Source of the DNA: Pseudorasbora parva
Lineage: Eukaryota; Chordata; Actinopteri; Cypriniformes; Gobionidae
DNA: 64,000 nucleotides
Direction of reading: 5' to 3'
NCBI RefSeq assembly: GCF_024679245.1
Contig: NC_090178.1
Coordinates: 47,499,425 to 47,563,424 of the forward strand
This document shows, in pieces, positions 21,663 to 32,786 of the stretch (position 1 is the stretch's first letter; each line of letters starts with the position of its first letter). Position numbers and translations under genes: made by a program. The notes under the pieces are model-generated. The model was not told the origin of the DNA and searched no databases. It worked only from the letters and a program-made list of their open reading frames with translations.

Positions 21663-22034
21663 AGGAACTGTATTTCATAAAATGGCCCTGATCTGTCACT
21701 AGACATTAAGAAATCATGTTAATTTCAAATACTTATATCACTGACAACAGTAGTCCGGCCAGGATTGTCCGGCCACATATTGTCATCTAAAAGTTGTTGT
21801 TGAAGCCCTCAAGTGATGTTAATGTTGACATGTGTTTTGGCCTAAAGCTCCGCCCTCCACCTATCGACCAATCACAAAGTCAGTAGTGTTTGGGCATCCG
21901 GGTTGCCAGGTCTGCTCTAGTTACCACAGTTGCAACCTATCCTACAGTCAATCTGGCAACCTCGAGTCAGGGGGAGAGGGAGAGGGGATAGACCTGCAGT
22001 ACCAGTTTTGGCCACGATCTTACATACACTTCCT
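21663..22034. mobile_element. 372-bp MITE in a TTAA target
   Basis: The left end AGGAACTGTAT and the complement of the right end, AGGAAGTGTATG, form terminal inverted repeats. Each side is flanked by TTAA (21659-21662 and 22035-22038). TTAA duplications are known for piggyBac and Kolobok elements. It contains a C/G-rich middle (CTCCGCCCTCCACC and CGGCCAGGATTGTCCGGCC) and no transposase. Confidence 0.7.
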
Positions 22035-22038
22035 TTAA

Positions 22039-22619
22039 CAAGTGTGTATTTCTGATTTATTGCTGTGCAAATGCGTGAACTGTATCAATAACAGTACCTG
22101 CGTTAGTAGAGCAATAACGTGAATGACTGAAATAACATTAAAGTCTGCAAAACAAATCTTGCTGCATCCTGTATCTTTACTCAAAGTAGTAAGAATGACA
22201 GACAATCTGTTAGCTAATAGTGGCCCACAGCTGATGAGCAGAAGTATTTTAGAAAGACAGTAATAATAACACGAGTAAGCCAGAAACTTACACAATATAA
22301 AACTATGTATTTTGAACATCTGGTAGAAAATATATACTAAATATTCATAGGTAATTTTGAGTGCAGACGATGTACAACATAGATGGGCATTATGCAAATG
22401 TATTTGCTAGTGAAGTAGAACCACAGAGAATCGATTTACAAACAACTTGTTTAAGCAGTTCAGTGTCAATTCTTTCTTAATTTATTGTGCACTTTCGACT
22501 TTGCCAAACATTGACATTCACAAACAGCGATAATATACACTGCATGAAAGAGAATATTCAACAAACCATAATAGGGGCACTGTAATACAAAGCAATAATA
22601 GCATTGTCCCAATTCACCA
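22039..22619. other. Unassigned sequence
   Basis: A 120-codon minus-strand frame (22035-22397) is rich in L, I, C and S, without a recognised domain; likely chance in AT-rich DNA. Confidence 0.45.
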
Positions 22620-22870
22620 ATGTGAGTACCCGTGATCACCACCAGAGGGCACTCCACAGACTACATTACCCATAATCCTTTGCCAGGGCTAATTAGCATT
22701 TACTGTTAACACCTGTGTCTCATCACCTCATTATCTCTGCCTATATTCCGTATACCTTGTTCACTCAGTCATTCATTGCGAAGTCTTGTTTGTTCACAAT
22801 GCATTTCTGAGCAGTTTCCCTAATGTCTTGTCTCTTGGTTTCTTTGGAATTCTTGCCTGTGTCCCAGATT
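22620..22870 (+). repeat. Diverged LTR fragment, same family as 25868-26271
   Basis: CACCAGAGGGCACTCCACAG, ACTACATTACCCATAATCC, ACACCTGTGTCTCATC, AGTCTTGTTTG and GGAATTCTTGCCTGTGTC occur in the same order as in the solo LTR at 25868-26271 read on its minus strand. The 3' end is missing and is replaced by a retroposon tail. Confidence 0.65.
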
Positions 22871-22879
22871 ACCCTTTTG

Positions 22880-22976
22880 CAAAACAACAGCTGAAATGCA
22901 TCCTGTTATCACTATAAAGCTGCTTTGAAACAATCTGTATTGTAAAAAGAGCTGCATAAATAAATGTGACTTGACT
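22880..22976 (+). repeat. Retroposon 3' end with ACTTG tail, copy 2
   Basis: CACTATAAAGCTGCTTTGAA, ACAATCTGTATTGTAAAAAG and AAATAAATGTGACTTGACTT match 14410-14556. It lies directly 3' of the LTR fragment. Confidence 0.65.
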
Positions 22977-24058
22977 TCACATAAATTTCAAACTATGTTT
23001 GAAAGATAATAAATGCAGCTTTAACCAACCACGATTGTAGTGTTTCTTAAAACAAAACAAAACAAAACAAAAAGAAAAGAACCAGAAGATTAATGGCATG
23101 CATTGCAAGTGTACAATGTACCTTCTGAAGAAATGCAGGCCCTGTATTTGATGCGTTGAGATCATCTGATGTCAGAGACGCTATAATCTGTAGAGTATAC
23201 ACAAGTTTTAATTTACTTCCACCCCTCTCATCTCCATAAATATGCTCCAGTGTCTTAAACTGTAATGGCACAGCATTAACATTAGAACAGTCAAGCAGTG
23301 AGATCCATTTGGTGCTGCACGCAAACCATCATGTTGATGAAAGCAGATGGCAGATTTCTGTACCGGGCTCAAGACTGGCTTTGTTTCAGCAGGATATTCA
23401 CATCGAGTGTTTTGTGCACTCTATTGGGGGTGTTTTTTTAAGTTAAATTTTTTTTTGTCAGTTTTACAAGACCCCATGAAACAAAGCTTGCTTTAGTTTT
23501 GAGATATGAGCATATGTACATGTATACATTTAACATTCACATTTCATTCCTCAGGAAAATGGAACACAAATATTGAAGACTTATCTTGTTTTCCTGGGTA
23601 AAAATAAATAAAAATTATCTGGAGTAAAAAAAAAATATATATATATATAATACTGTATTGCTGTATTCTAATATTAATACAAATCATGACTAATATTATC
23701 TCCAGCCTATGCATCATATCTCTGTTTTGGCAAATATACTAAATCATCCTAGTCTTCCACACATGAAGAAAATGTGCATGCTGTGCACAGTACACACTAA
23801 CGCACACTATTCAAAACACTGTCATGGTGTTGGCAGACTCTGAGGTGAACCAGAGGATATTAGCCATTTAAGAAGGACAAGATACAGTATGTCATTCCTC
23901 AAATTCATTTTCCAAAGAGAAATACCTCAACACACTAAACAAATGTGTTTGTCCTCACAAATGGTCATACACATTTCATTGCATCTATGAGAAATATTCA
24001 TTACTGGTTAAAATCTCTACAGAGAAAAAAATGTGCTATGCACAAAAATATAGAGTTT

Positions 24059-24060
<2 letters not shown>
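22977..24060. other. Unassigned sequence with simple repeats
   Basis: Holds (AAAAC)n at 23048-23072 and A/T tracts near 23440 and 23627-23650. No gene. Confidence 0.5.

Positions 24061-24128
<68 letters not shown>
24061..24128. repeat. (TA)n microsatellite
   Basis: About 34 uninterrupted TA units. Confidence 0.97.
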
Positions 24129-24134
<6 letters not shown>

Positions 24135-24179
24135 TTACATAAATGGGCATGTATAATTCTTCCATACCCAAGGTCATTA

Positions 24180-24295
24180 TGCAGCGGCGTGCACAGACCT
24201 CTGCAGGGGCAGGGTCAGACACGTGTTCTGACAGACGACAGGCAGTAGCAGCTTTGCTATTGTTTGCAACAGATGGGGTCTCTCGGAACGCAATC
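24180..24295. repeat. Dispersed repeat shared with 34725-34790
   Basis: ACAGGCAGTAGCAGCTTTGC and TATTGTTTGCAACAGATGGG occur inverted at 34740-34788. Both copies lie close to a long dinucleotide tract. The repeat class is unknown. Confidence 0.5.
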
Positions 24296-24946
24296 TTTAT
24301 CGAGGGGGAATTCATGAAAACCAGTAAGGTTAATAGTGTGGTTTTTGTGAGGCAACACACAGTTCAGAAAGAAATTCAAATGAATTTTTTGTTCGTTTTT
24401 TTTACACAGTATAGCCTATCCAAAGCTTTTACCTAAATATTCTGGCATTGCTTATGAATTGAACAATGGTACACACAAAAAAAGGATTTTGTTCCAATTC
24501 TTTAATAGCTTAAATGGACCAGTGCACTATGGGTAATATCTTATAAACAGCATAAGAGGAGAAAGCAATTTGATTTGACATTGCATGTAATGTTTTGCTT
24601 TTTCATGTAAGAGTAACTTGTTCTTAGTTCAATATTCTCTCCATGTGTTTTCTTATACACAAACCAGGCTCATAATAAAAGGGGTTTGTGGTGACCTTTC
24701 TGCAAAGTGATATTACATTGCTTGCATGTTTCGCAACACATTCAAAGTAAAAGGTTTTTAACATAGGTTATTGTACATATTGTGGCAGTTCAGTAATGAA
24801 ATGTTCTGTAAGTGGCTCGGCTTAAATTAAATTACACTTAAACTGCCAGTAGGTGGCAGCAAATCAATGTCTTAATGTGTTAGTGACTGAATCATTTAGT
24901 CAAACGCTTCGTTCAAAATGGCAGATCCATTCAGAGGCTGAATGGA
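24296..24946. other. Unassigned sequence
   Basis: No gene or clear repeat is seen, apart from a short CAGTAGGTGGCAGCAAATC motif at 24845-24863. Confidence 0.45.
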
Positions 24947-25284
24947 CCATAGATATCTATGATAAAGGCTAGATGTCTCGTGCGCGCTGTTGGCCAATGG
25001 AGGTCGCCGTCCGCAACTGGCGGTCATCTTGTCACAGGCAGCTCGCTCCCTCGTAACATAACCATAACTTGCTCAATTTTCAACCGATTTTCAAACTGTT
25101 TTGTTTGTTATAAATGTCAGAGATGTAGTTATGACACTACATACTTATAAATAATTATAACCATGGACTTCAATATGAAAGAAACATTGAACAGAACAGG
25201 TGCAATGAATATACACACGCACAAGGTATATGCTAAATCAATATTTAGGCTACTAAAACTGTGTACCGAATGGCAATATGAGAA

Positions 25285-25348
<64 letters not shown>

Positions 25349-25809
25349 TTATAATAAGAAATATTATAATAAAATAATTTGTATTAAAAAAAACCATGCA
25401 AACTAAGTTTTTTTTTAACTAGATTGGTAGTCATAAAATCGTTATTGGTGTCAATAAAACCTATATAATTGAACAGCTCGATTGTGGTCTCATCCCCTTG
25501 ATAACATGCACGTAAGTTAGCAGTGATACACAAGCTACACGATTAAGTCGTTTATCGAAACGAAAAGCTGCAATTAAAACGTGTTAAAGCATCCAGATTT
25601 GTAACCATGTTAATAACGTTTGTAAGAAACCAAACCATTTGTAAATTCGTCAAGATTTCAGCGAGAGTATTTATGTTCGTACAGATCACTCACCTTACAT
25701 CAGGTTCCACCGAGCCGGACAGAAAGCTTGCCTGTGACAAGATGGCCGCCGGTGATGACGATGGTGACATCGATGGTGACCATCTAGCCTTTATTATGGA
25801 TATCTATGG
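24947..25809. mobile_element. 863-bp DNA element with CCATAGATATC ends
   Basis: The left end CCATAGATATCTATGATAAA then GGCTAGATG matches the complement of the right end, CCATAGATATCCATAATAAA then GGCTAGATGG. Further inside, GGCGGTCATCTTGTCACAGG pairs with GGCGGCCATCTTGTCACAGG. Flanks AATGGA (24941-24946) and GATGGA (25810-25815) look like a target duplication with one change. A (CA)n tract expanded inside. No transposase. Confidence 0.7.
25287..25347. repeat. (CA)n microsatellite
   Basis: About 30 CA units inside the MITE at 24947-25809. Confidence 0.97.
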
Positions 25810-25867
25810 GATGGACAGCATTTGTTGTGGTGTCTGAAACCATAGTAGATGTTATTATCATTCGATC

Positions 25868-26271
25868 TGTTACGATACTGCTCTAAGAGACACAGGTAGA
25901 GGATCCAAATGCAGTATTTATTGAAAGGGTAATCCACTATCGTAGTCAGAGAAAAGGCAGGTCATACACAAGTAGGCAGTCCAATCAGGCAAACAAAACA
26001 AGAGACACAGGCAAGAATTCCAACAAAACCAAGAGTCATAAAACCAATGATAATGCTCAGTAATGCCATGCAAGACTTAGCAATGAGTGACAGAATAGAC
26101 TAGGCTTAATAGGGTGAGCTAACAAGGTAAATAAGACACAGGTGGATGTAATCAGGAATGATGTGTCCAGGCAGTGAGTATTGTGGGTAATGTAGTCTGT
26201 GGTTATATGGCAATAGTCTGAGGTGGAGTGCCCTCTAGTGGACTACACAGGCACTCACTGTAATCGTGACA
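25868..26271 (-). repeat. Solo LTR, 404 bp
   Basis: The minus strand begins TGTCACGATTACAGTGAGTG and ends GCAGTATCGTAACA, i.e. TG...CA. CAATAAATACTGC is a polyadenylation signal about 50 bp from the 3' end, and CTTATTTACCTTG lies in the middle. No gag or pol adjoins it. The 5-bp flanks (CGATC and TTATC) are not a clean duplication. A diverged relative is at 22620-22870. Probably a Gypsy-type LTR. Confidence 0.7.
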
Positions 26272-26441
26272 TTATCCCACATCGCACCGCAATAACGAGA
26301 GTACAGCCGACAACAGCTGTCTGAATTCACTCACTTGTTTTCATACACTCCTTCAAGTGAACTAATATAGTAAATGAGGGTTTAGGGGGCGATTTCAGAT
26401 TCAGCCAGGGACAAAGCAGAAGTGACTGAGTCGTCAAGTCA
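26272..26441. other. Short unassigned spacer
   Basis: No feature is seen between the solo LTR and the foldback element. Confidence 0.5.
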
Positions 26442-28170
26442 GCTAACGCTTCAGATTACGGCCTGGAAACTACTACATAATTAAAGTGAATTTACAGCAT
26501 AACTTTCGGTAATTATAGTTTATATAATTAAAGTTCTATCAAGTAAGTATGTGTAAGTATATGGGAACAATATGTAATATTGGGGGAATGAAGGGGTAAC
26601 TACCAGGAAAATTAACAAATTATTTATACTGTAAGTATTTTTTTAAATTTAGAGGTAATAATCCGTGTAGTTACTGGGTAAGTATGGATGTGCGAGCTGT
26701 AAATTAAAGTGACTCTTGTTCCCCTTTTGTTTCATGTAGTTACTGGGTAAGTACAATAACAACACTTACACAATCTGATATTACTTGGAAACCTTTATTT
26801 ATAAATGAAAAATAAAAATGTTTTTTTAAACAGATTTACAAAACATTCATTTTTCTTGCTTGGCTTGATCCTCCTCTTGTTACTCTTCTTTTTCGTCCTT
26901 GCCACAGATGAATTTTAAGAAGGATCCCACACGTCTCTAGCTAGTATTCTACAACTGTTACACTGAAAATACAGTGCACGCAGAAATGTCCTCACCGTTT
27001 ACTCTGCTTTTACCCTTATGCCATCCAAGATGTATAAGACTTTATTCTAAATATAGAATAAAGTTATATACATAAATAAATAATCTCTGCTAATGAAAAC
27101 TCATTTGGGTTTCTAGGAGTTAAAGCATCAAACAGCGCATACAGCAATAACTACAGTAATCCATACGATCCATACAAAGTCTTCTGAAGTTAAACGATAA
27201 GTGTTTGTAAGAAAAATAACAATATTTGACATTTTTTAAACTGTAGACTAAATCGCTTCCGACCAGCAGTCATCTGCGTGTGCATGCGAGGGTTGATTTC
27301 ACGCTTGACGTAACTTGAAGCGTGACGTGCGCGCTCCGAAAAACTCTGGTCATGCGAATGCTGGATGCTGTCGGTTTAAACAATTTTTGAATGCTCACAA
27401 CAGTATACAAACAATTAACATAATATATGATAATAGCAATTAGAAACAAACGAGACTAGTTCTCACGTGTGTTTCAGATGAAACGTGCATGAGAATGTCA
27501 TGAAAGCTTGAAGCGTCTCATGCACGAGGTGGTAACAGCTGATCGGATATGAAACGATTACTAATTTATGACAGCTTTTCTTGGTGTACTAATTTTTCTT
27601 TTAATACACAGGATTCCTCTTAAAGATCCATCAATGGAAATAACGAAAAATAAGAAGAGGAACAAGAAAAGAAAGAGAAAGGGACAAAACATGCTCTTTT
27701 TGTCAGGACATTATCTTGTGAAATTAAAAGTTTATTTTAAAAAAAATAATATGAAGTGTCATAAATCTGTTTTGAATTAAGTTGTTTTTCAAATAAATAT
27801 TTCTGATTAATATCAGATTGCATTTGTGTTTTTATTGTACTTACCCAGTAACTACATGAAACAAGAGGGGAACAAGAACAGACTTTAATTTACAACCCAC
27901 AGATTCATTCTTACCCTGTAACTACTCAGATAATTACCCTTTATTTAAAAAATACTTACAGTACAATTACCCTTAATTAAAAAATAATTACAGTATAAAT
28001 AAGTTGTCTATTTTCCTGATAGTTACCCCATAATTACCCCCCAAAATTACATATTGTTCCCTTATACTTACAAGTACTTACTTTATAGTTACACTATAAT
28101 TACCGAAAGTTATGCTGTAAATTTGCTTTAATTATGCAGTACTTTCCGGGCCGTAATCTAAAGTGTTACC
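26442..28170. mobile_element. 1.7-kb foldback DNA element with long terminal inverted repeats
   Basis: The left arm (GCTAACGCTTCAGATTACGG ... GTAGTTACTGGGTAAGTAC, to about 26760) reappears inverted at 27835-28170, which ends with the complement of GGTAACACTTTAGATTACGG. The arms are about 330 bp and keep TACAGCATAACTTTCGGTAA and GGGAACAATATGTAAT on both sides. Inversion may continue weakly inward (CTTGTTACTCTTCTT against CTTGTTCCTCTTCTT). The unpaired middle of about 1 kb shows no transposase. Ends belong to the GGTAACACTTT group of this window. Confidence 0.75.
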
Positions 28171-29519
28171 GAGAGTTTTTCCTCCCCCGCTTTAAAGAAC
28201 AATCACATCCACACAAGCATGGTTTAAAAAAAAAAACTCTGTAAACATAAAAATGCAAAAACACGCTATTATTGGCTGCCTGATTTCCACATGGGTCTCA
28301 TCCACGGCACAGATGCACAGAGGGATGCCAAGGGCTCGTTGAAAGGGACAGGTAAAGCTGGGCATACACTGTGCGTTTTTTTCTCGATTTCGAGCCAAAT
28401 TCTGATTCATGCAACTCTTTTTTGGGTCGCACCGATTTTCAGGATTATGGTGCGTCGTGAGGTGTTTGTGCAGTGTACAGGGGGAAACGAGAGGCAACAA
28501 ACCTCTCCCGATCAGCAATCAGATGGTCGGATGAATTTCTGGCGTGTCAGAAATTTTGGTCACCCCTCGTGAGGTTATCGCACAGCTGAAGCAGAGCCAA
28601 GAACTGACTGCCCTATTTTCCTCACTGCGCCTGCGCGAAAGCAAAAGTTTAACCATTTAATTTTTAAAAGCAGCAAGGAAGAAAACGAAGAGGGAGATCA
28701 TTCTAATACACCATGTACAGCATATCCAGTGCCTCTTATTCATTTAGCTAGTTGATTATTCATTTAGGGCTACTTGTTTTACTTTCACACTTTATTTATT
28801 TATTTACTTTTATTTAATATTAATTAATATTTAGCCTACTTAATCATATTATGATGGGAAGTGGGACCATTGTCCATCATTTGACACAACTGTCATTTTG
28901 CCCTTTTTTTCTTTTTAATTCATGAGCGCGAGTTAGTGGATATCACGCAATGCAATGTGCAAACTTAAAAGTGCAAACGCAGTCTCAAACCCAGTCAATT
29001 ATTCACTACAGAAAGTGAAAGTAAAATCTGACAAGCTTTTGGCGCATATTCTAAATGAGAAGATACATCTAATTCAACATATGCTGATAACGTAGCCTAT
29101 AACTATCTTCATGTATTTTCTTAATATTTCTCTTTTGGTCCATATTGTGAGGAAAAACAATAGAAGAGAAGTAGACCCATTTCGTGTAAAAAAAAGAAGA
29201 AGCTGTTTTTAGATAAAGCTCCTCTTACTTTACATTGAGAATTATATTATTGCAGTGTTCTGACATATTATAGACTGATAATCATTGAATTATAGACCTA
29301 TAATTCCTTGTTTAACCGGGCTTAATATTTTTAAATAGTGAGGAGTAATCTAGGCCTATCTATTATTTTATTATGCAGTGTGTCGATTATGTATTATGAA
29401 ATTGTTGGGGGGTGAAAATTAATGTAATATCAATTTAATAATAAAAGTAGGCCTACTCTAATAATAATAATAATTTTTATAGATAAATTCTAAATCCTCT
29501 TGATATTGATAGCTGTTGC

Positions 29520-30020
29520 TGTCAGGTCCGGATTCGAACCCAGACTGTGTAACTGGAACCCCAAGGTTCTAACCATTGCACTATTGGGCGGTGATGATCT
29601 ATTTGGCAGATTATTACACAGAGGCAGGTATAGAAGGAAACAGATAAAGTCTTTACTTAGTATTCTTGAGACAACACAAAGGATACAGCATCAGAGCTAA
29701 GTAGAGCAAGGCCCAAATCCACACTGGATATTGCAGGCAACAGAGTCCAAAACATATACTAGAGACGTTGGTCAAAAGGGTCTAAACAAAGTATTTCAGG
29801 GTAGTCTGAATGAGTAAACAATAAGGCATAGGCTAGGCAAGAGAACTTTAAGACTGAGCAAAGGTACAAGCAAATGCAAGTCTTTAAATATATAATTGTT
29901 AACACTCTAACAAGCTAGGCACAGGTGATTTAATTGAACTGATAATGAGCAGTGAACTAGGAAGATGTGGAAGGTCTCGTGCTCTCAGTTTCCCTCTGCT
30001 GGATAGACCGTGGTGTGACA
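29520..30020 (-). repeat. 3' LTR of the Gypsy element
   Basis: 501 bp, TGTCACACC... to ...CCTGACA on the minus strand. It shares long blocks with the LTR at 33666-34104 but has about 62 extra bp (29573-29634) where the other copy goes directly from CCAAGG to TATAG; AGGT microhomology at the breakpoints points to a deletion in the other LTR. Its 3' end (29524-29590) looks tRNA-like on the minus strand. Confidence 0.85.
29524..29590 (-). other. tRNA-like segment in the LTR end
   Basis: The minus strand reads GCCCAATAGTGCAATGGTTAG (A-box-like), then about 30 bp later GGGTTCGAATCCGGA, a good B-box match. Spacing is tRNA-like, but I could not fold a full cloverleaf. It may have been acquired from a tRNA or SINE. 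Confidence 0.45.
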
Positions 30021-31240
30021 AGGCCTCCCCCTTTACGGCTGACTCCCGATGACCCAGGACGGTCAGGATGCAAGTGATGAAACATCTTGATTATGTCTGG
30101 GTCTAAGATGTGTCGTGCTGGCACCCAGGTACGTTCCTCAGGCCAATTACCTTGCCAGTCGACCAGGTATTGAAAGCCACGGCCACGGCATCTTGAATCA
30201 AGGAAACTTTTCACTGTGTATGTGGGACCACCTTCTATAATGCGAAGGGCTGGAGGGGCGGGGGCTGGGGGAGACAAAGGAGAGATTAATACGGGCTTCA
30301 AATGGGACACATGAAAAGTAGGTCTTATTCTTAAAGATCTTGGTAGGGCAAGCTGGTATGTAACAGGGTTGACCCGTCTGATTATTTTGAATGGGCCAAC
30401 AAATCTTGGGGCAAATTTCTTGGATTCGACCTTTAACAGCAAGTCTTTAGCTGAGAGCCAGACTCTTTGTCCTATTCTGAAGTTTGGAGCCCTCCTTCTC
30501 TTGTCTGCATACCTCTTGTAGCGGGTGGAAGCACTCTTCAAGGCTACATGAGCCCTTTTCCATCTGCAGCGCTTCACAAATCTCTCAGCATTAGGGACTC
30601 CAACTACTATCTCTTGGCTGAAAAACAATGGTGGCTCAAATCCCAATTGACACTTGAATGGAGACAGACCTGTGGAGGAGCTTCATAAGGTGTTGTGTGC
30701 CAGCTCTGCCCATAGCAAGAAACGACTCCAGGAGGATGGCTGATGAGATGTGAAGCAGCGAAAGTATTTCTCCAACTCCTGATTTATCCGTTCTGTTTGG
30801 CCATTCGACTGAGGGTAGAAACCTGAGGAGAGACTGACAGAAGAACCAAACAGGGATCAGAATGCTTTCCAGTAACGAGACATAAACTGGGGACCTCCAT
30901 CCGAAACAATGTCTACTGGAATTCCATGGATTCTTACAACAGTCTGAAGAATAAGATCAGCAGTGTCTTTGGCAGAAGAGAGTTTAGGCAATGGAATGAA
31001 GTGTGCAGATTTAGAGAAGCGGTCCTCTACCACCAGTACAACTGTATTATCTTCTGATGCTTCTAACCCCGTGATAAAATCCATGGAGATGTGCGATCAG
31101 GGGCGTTGTGGGATAGGCAAGGGATGTAGAAGGCAGGCAGAGCGCTGATTAGAGGATTTCTCTTGAGTGCAGACTGGGCAGGCTTGTACAAAAGATCTTA
31201 GCGCTCTTGTCATCTCTGGCCACTAGAAGCGTCTCTGAAT
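29957..31240 (-). pseudogene. Gypsy integrase with C-terminal chromodomain
   Basis: In minus-strand order: the zinc region [19 protein letters not shown] (HHCC second half), the catalytic core with [16 protein letters not shown] and [18 protein letters not shown] (first and second catalytic Asp retained), the [16 protein letters not shown] segment with the last Glu, then FAPRFVGPFKIIRRVNP (GPY/F module). A chromodomain follows: YTVKSFLDSRCRGRGFQYLV, then WPEERTWVP. Integrase inserts the cDNA and the chromodomain directs it to marked chromatin (known for chromoviruses). Stops split the core. The last ORF reads through the polypurine tract and ends inside the LTR. Confidence 0.85.
30021..30034 (-). 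promoter_or_regulatory. Polypurine tract
   Basis: AAAGGGGGAGG on the minus strand, directly before the 3' LTR; the expected plus-strand primer of reverse transcription. Its position fixes the element's orientation. Confidence 0.75.
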
Positions 31241-31499
31241 AAAATCAACATCCTCTTAGTTCCTGAATGTCCAGCAAGGACCTCAGTTCTTGCTTCCTTG
31301 GGCACAAACAAGCATCCTACTGGGACTTCATTAGGAATCTGTACATCACGTAAAGCCTTACACACAGTATCCTCAATGGACCGGCAAACCGGTGCAAGAA
31401 TGCAGTCTCTGGGGATAAGGAATTCTGGGGAATGGTTTTTCTGGGAACAATCATACTGGCGTGACAAGGCATAAGCCTTAACATTTTTGGATCCAGGTC

Positions 31500-32763
31500 T
31501 GTAAGAGATCACAAAATTAAAACGGATAAAAAGAACCCGTACCTACTTGCCTGCTGTAGGTAGGACAGGTTTTTGTGGTCTGTCCACACAACAAAGGGAT
31601 GCTTAGTCCCCTCCAGCCAGTGCCGCCACTCCTCTAGTGCAAGTTTTACAGCAAGGAGCTCTCAGTTACCCACATCATAGTTTCTCTCTGCTGGCAACAG
31701 GCGTCTGGAAAAGAAAGAGCATGGATGGACCTTGTTATCTGTGATAGACCTTTGAGAGAGCACTGCTCCAACTCCCACTTCTGATGCATCCACCTCCACG
31801 ATAAATGGCAATTCAGGGTCTGGGTGTTTCAGGATAGGGGCAGACGAGAACAGTCCCTTTAACCTGTCGAACGCCTGCTGAGCCTCAGTAGTCCAGTGGA
31901 TACGAGTGGGTGATCCCTTAGTAAGAGTAGAGATGCAATAGTGCTAAAATTGCAAATAAACTTCCTGTAAAAGTTGGCAAACCCAAGGAATCTTTGTACC
32001 TGTTTTAGTGATTTGGGCTGGGGCCAGTTGGTGATGGCAGATACCTTCATTGGTTCCATCTGGATGCATTCTTGTGAGACGACAAAGCCCAAAAATGAAA
32101 CTTGGGGCACATGGAACTCACATTTCTCGAGCTTTACGAAAAGGTGATTCTCAAGAAGCCTCCTCAGGACCTGTTGGACATGTTGAATGTGTTCCTGTAG
32201 AGAGTCTGAGGAAATCATTATATTGTCTAAATAGACAAACAAAACGATTCAACATCTGCCTCAAGATGTCATTGATGAAGGCCTGAAACACTGCTGGGGC
32301 ATTAGCTAACCCAAAAGCCATGACTTAATATTCCCAGTGGCCAGTTGGTATACTGAAAGCTGTTTTCCATTCGTCTCCTTCCTTTCTGGAGCAGTTCAAA
32401 AGCAGATAACATTAACGGGAGAGGTTAGCGATTCTTAACAGTCACTTTATTGAGCCCACGGTAGTCTATACAGGGCCTAAGACTACCATCTTTCTTAGGG
32501 GCAAAAAAGAACCCAGCACTGGCTGGTGAAGAGGATGGGCGAATAAAACCAGTACTCAAAGCATCCTGGATATATTCGTTCATGGCCCTAGTCTCTGGGG
32601 CAGAGATGGAATATGGGCGACCTCTAGGAGGGATTGTGCCAGGAAGAAGGTCAATAGCACAATCGTATGGTCTAAGAAGGGGGTAGCTTAATAGGGCATT
32701 GAGGGAGTGAGGAGTGCCAAACTGAGCAGTTCCACTCGCTAAGGACCCCACTAAGGACCCCAC
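31500..32763 (-). pseudogene. Gypsy reverse transcriptase and RNase H, catalytically broken
   Basis: The first part shows [39 protein letters not shown]. In 32243-32425 the stretch jumps from SAFELLQ to the equivalent of DEWKTAF, losing motif A with its catalytic Asp. The next part starts [10 protein letters not shown], where the YLDD box reads YLDN, and continues with [17 protein letters not shown] and the connection [14 protein letters not shown]. RNase H follows with [17 protein letters not shown] and [14 protein letters not shown]. Two independent lesions remove RT activity. Confidence 0.85.
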
Positions 32764-32786
32764 TTAGCGAGCCTTGGCTTTTACCA

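Noticed and set aside
22035..22397. 120-codon open frame on the minus strand
   Set aside because: Low-complexity composition (Leu, Ile, Ser, Cys), no domain pattern, AT-rich surroundings; expected by chance in 64 kb.
24061..24360. Frames ending in alternating Ile-Tyr
   Set aside because: These are translated (TA)n microsatellite.
26966..27060. Tc1 terminus similar to that at 15713 (ACAGTGCACGCAGAAATG)
   Set aside because: Only about 18 bp of loose similarity, inside another element; not enough for a call.
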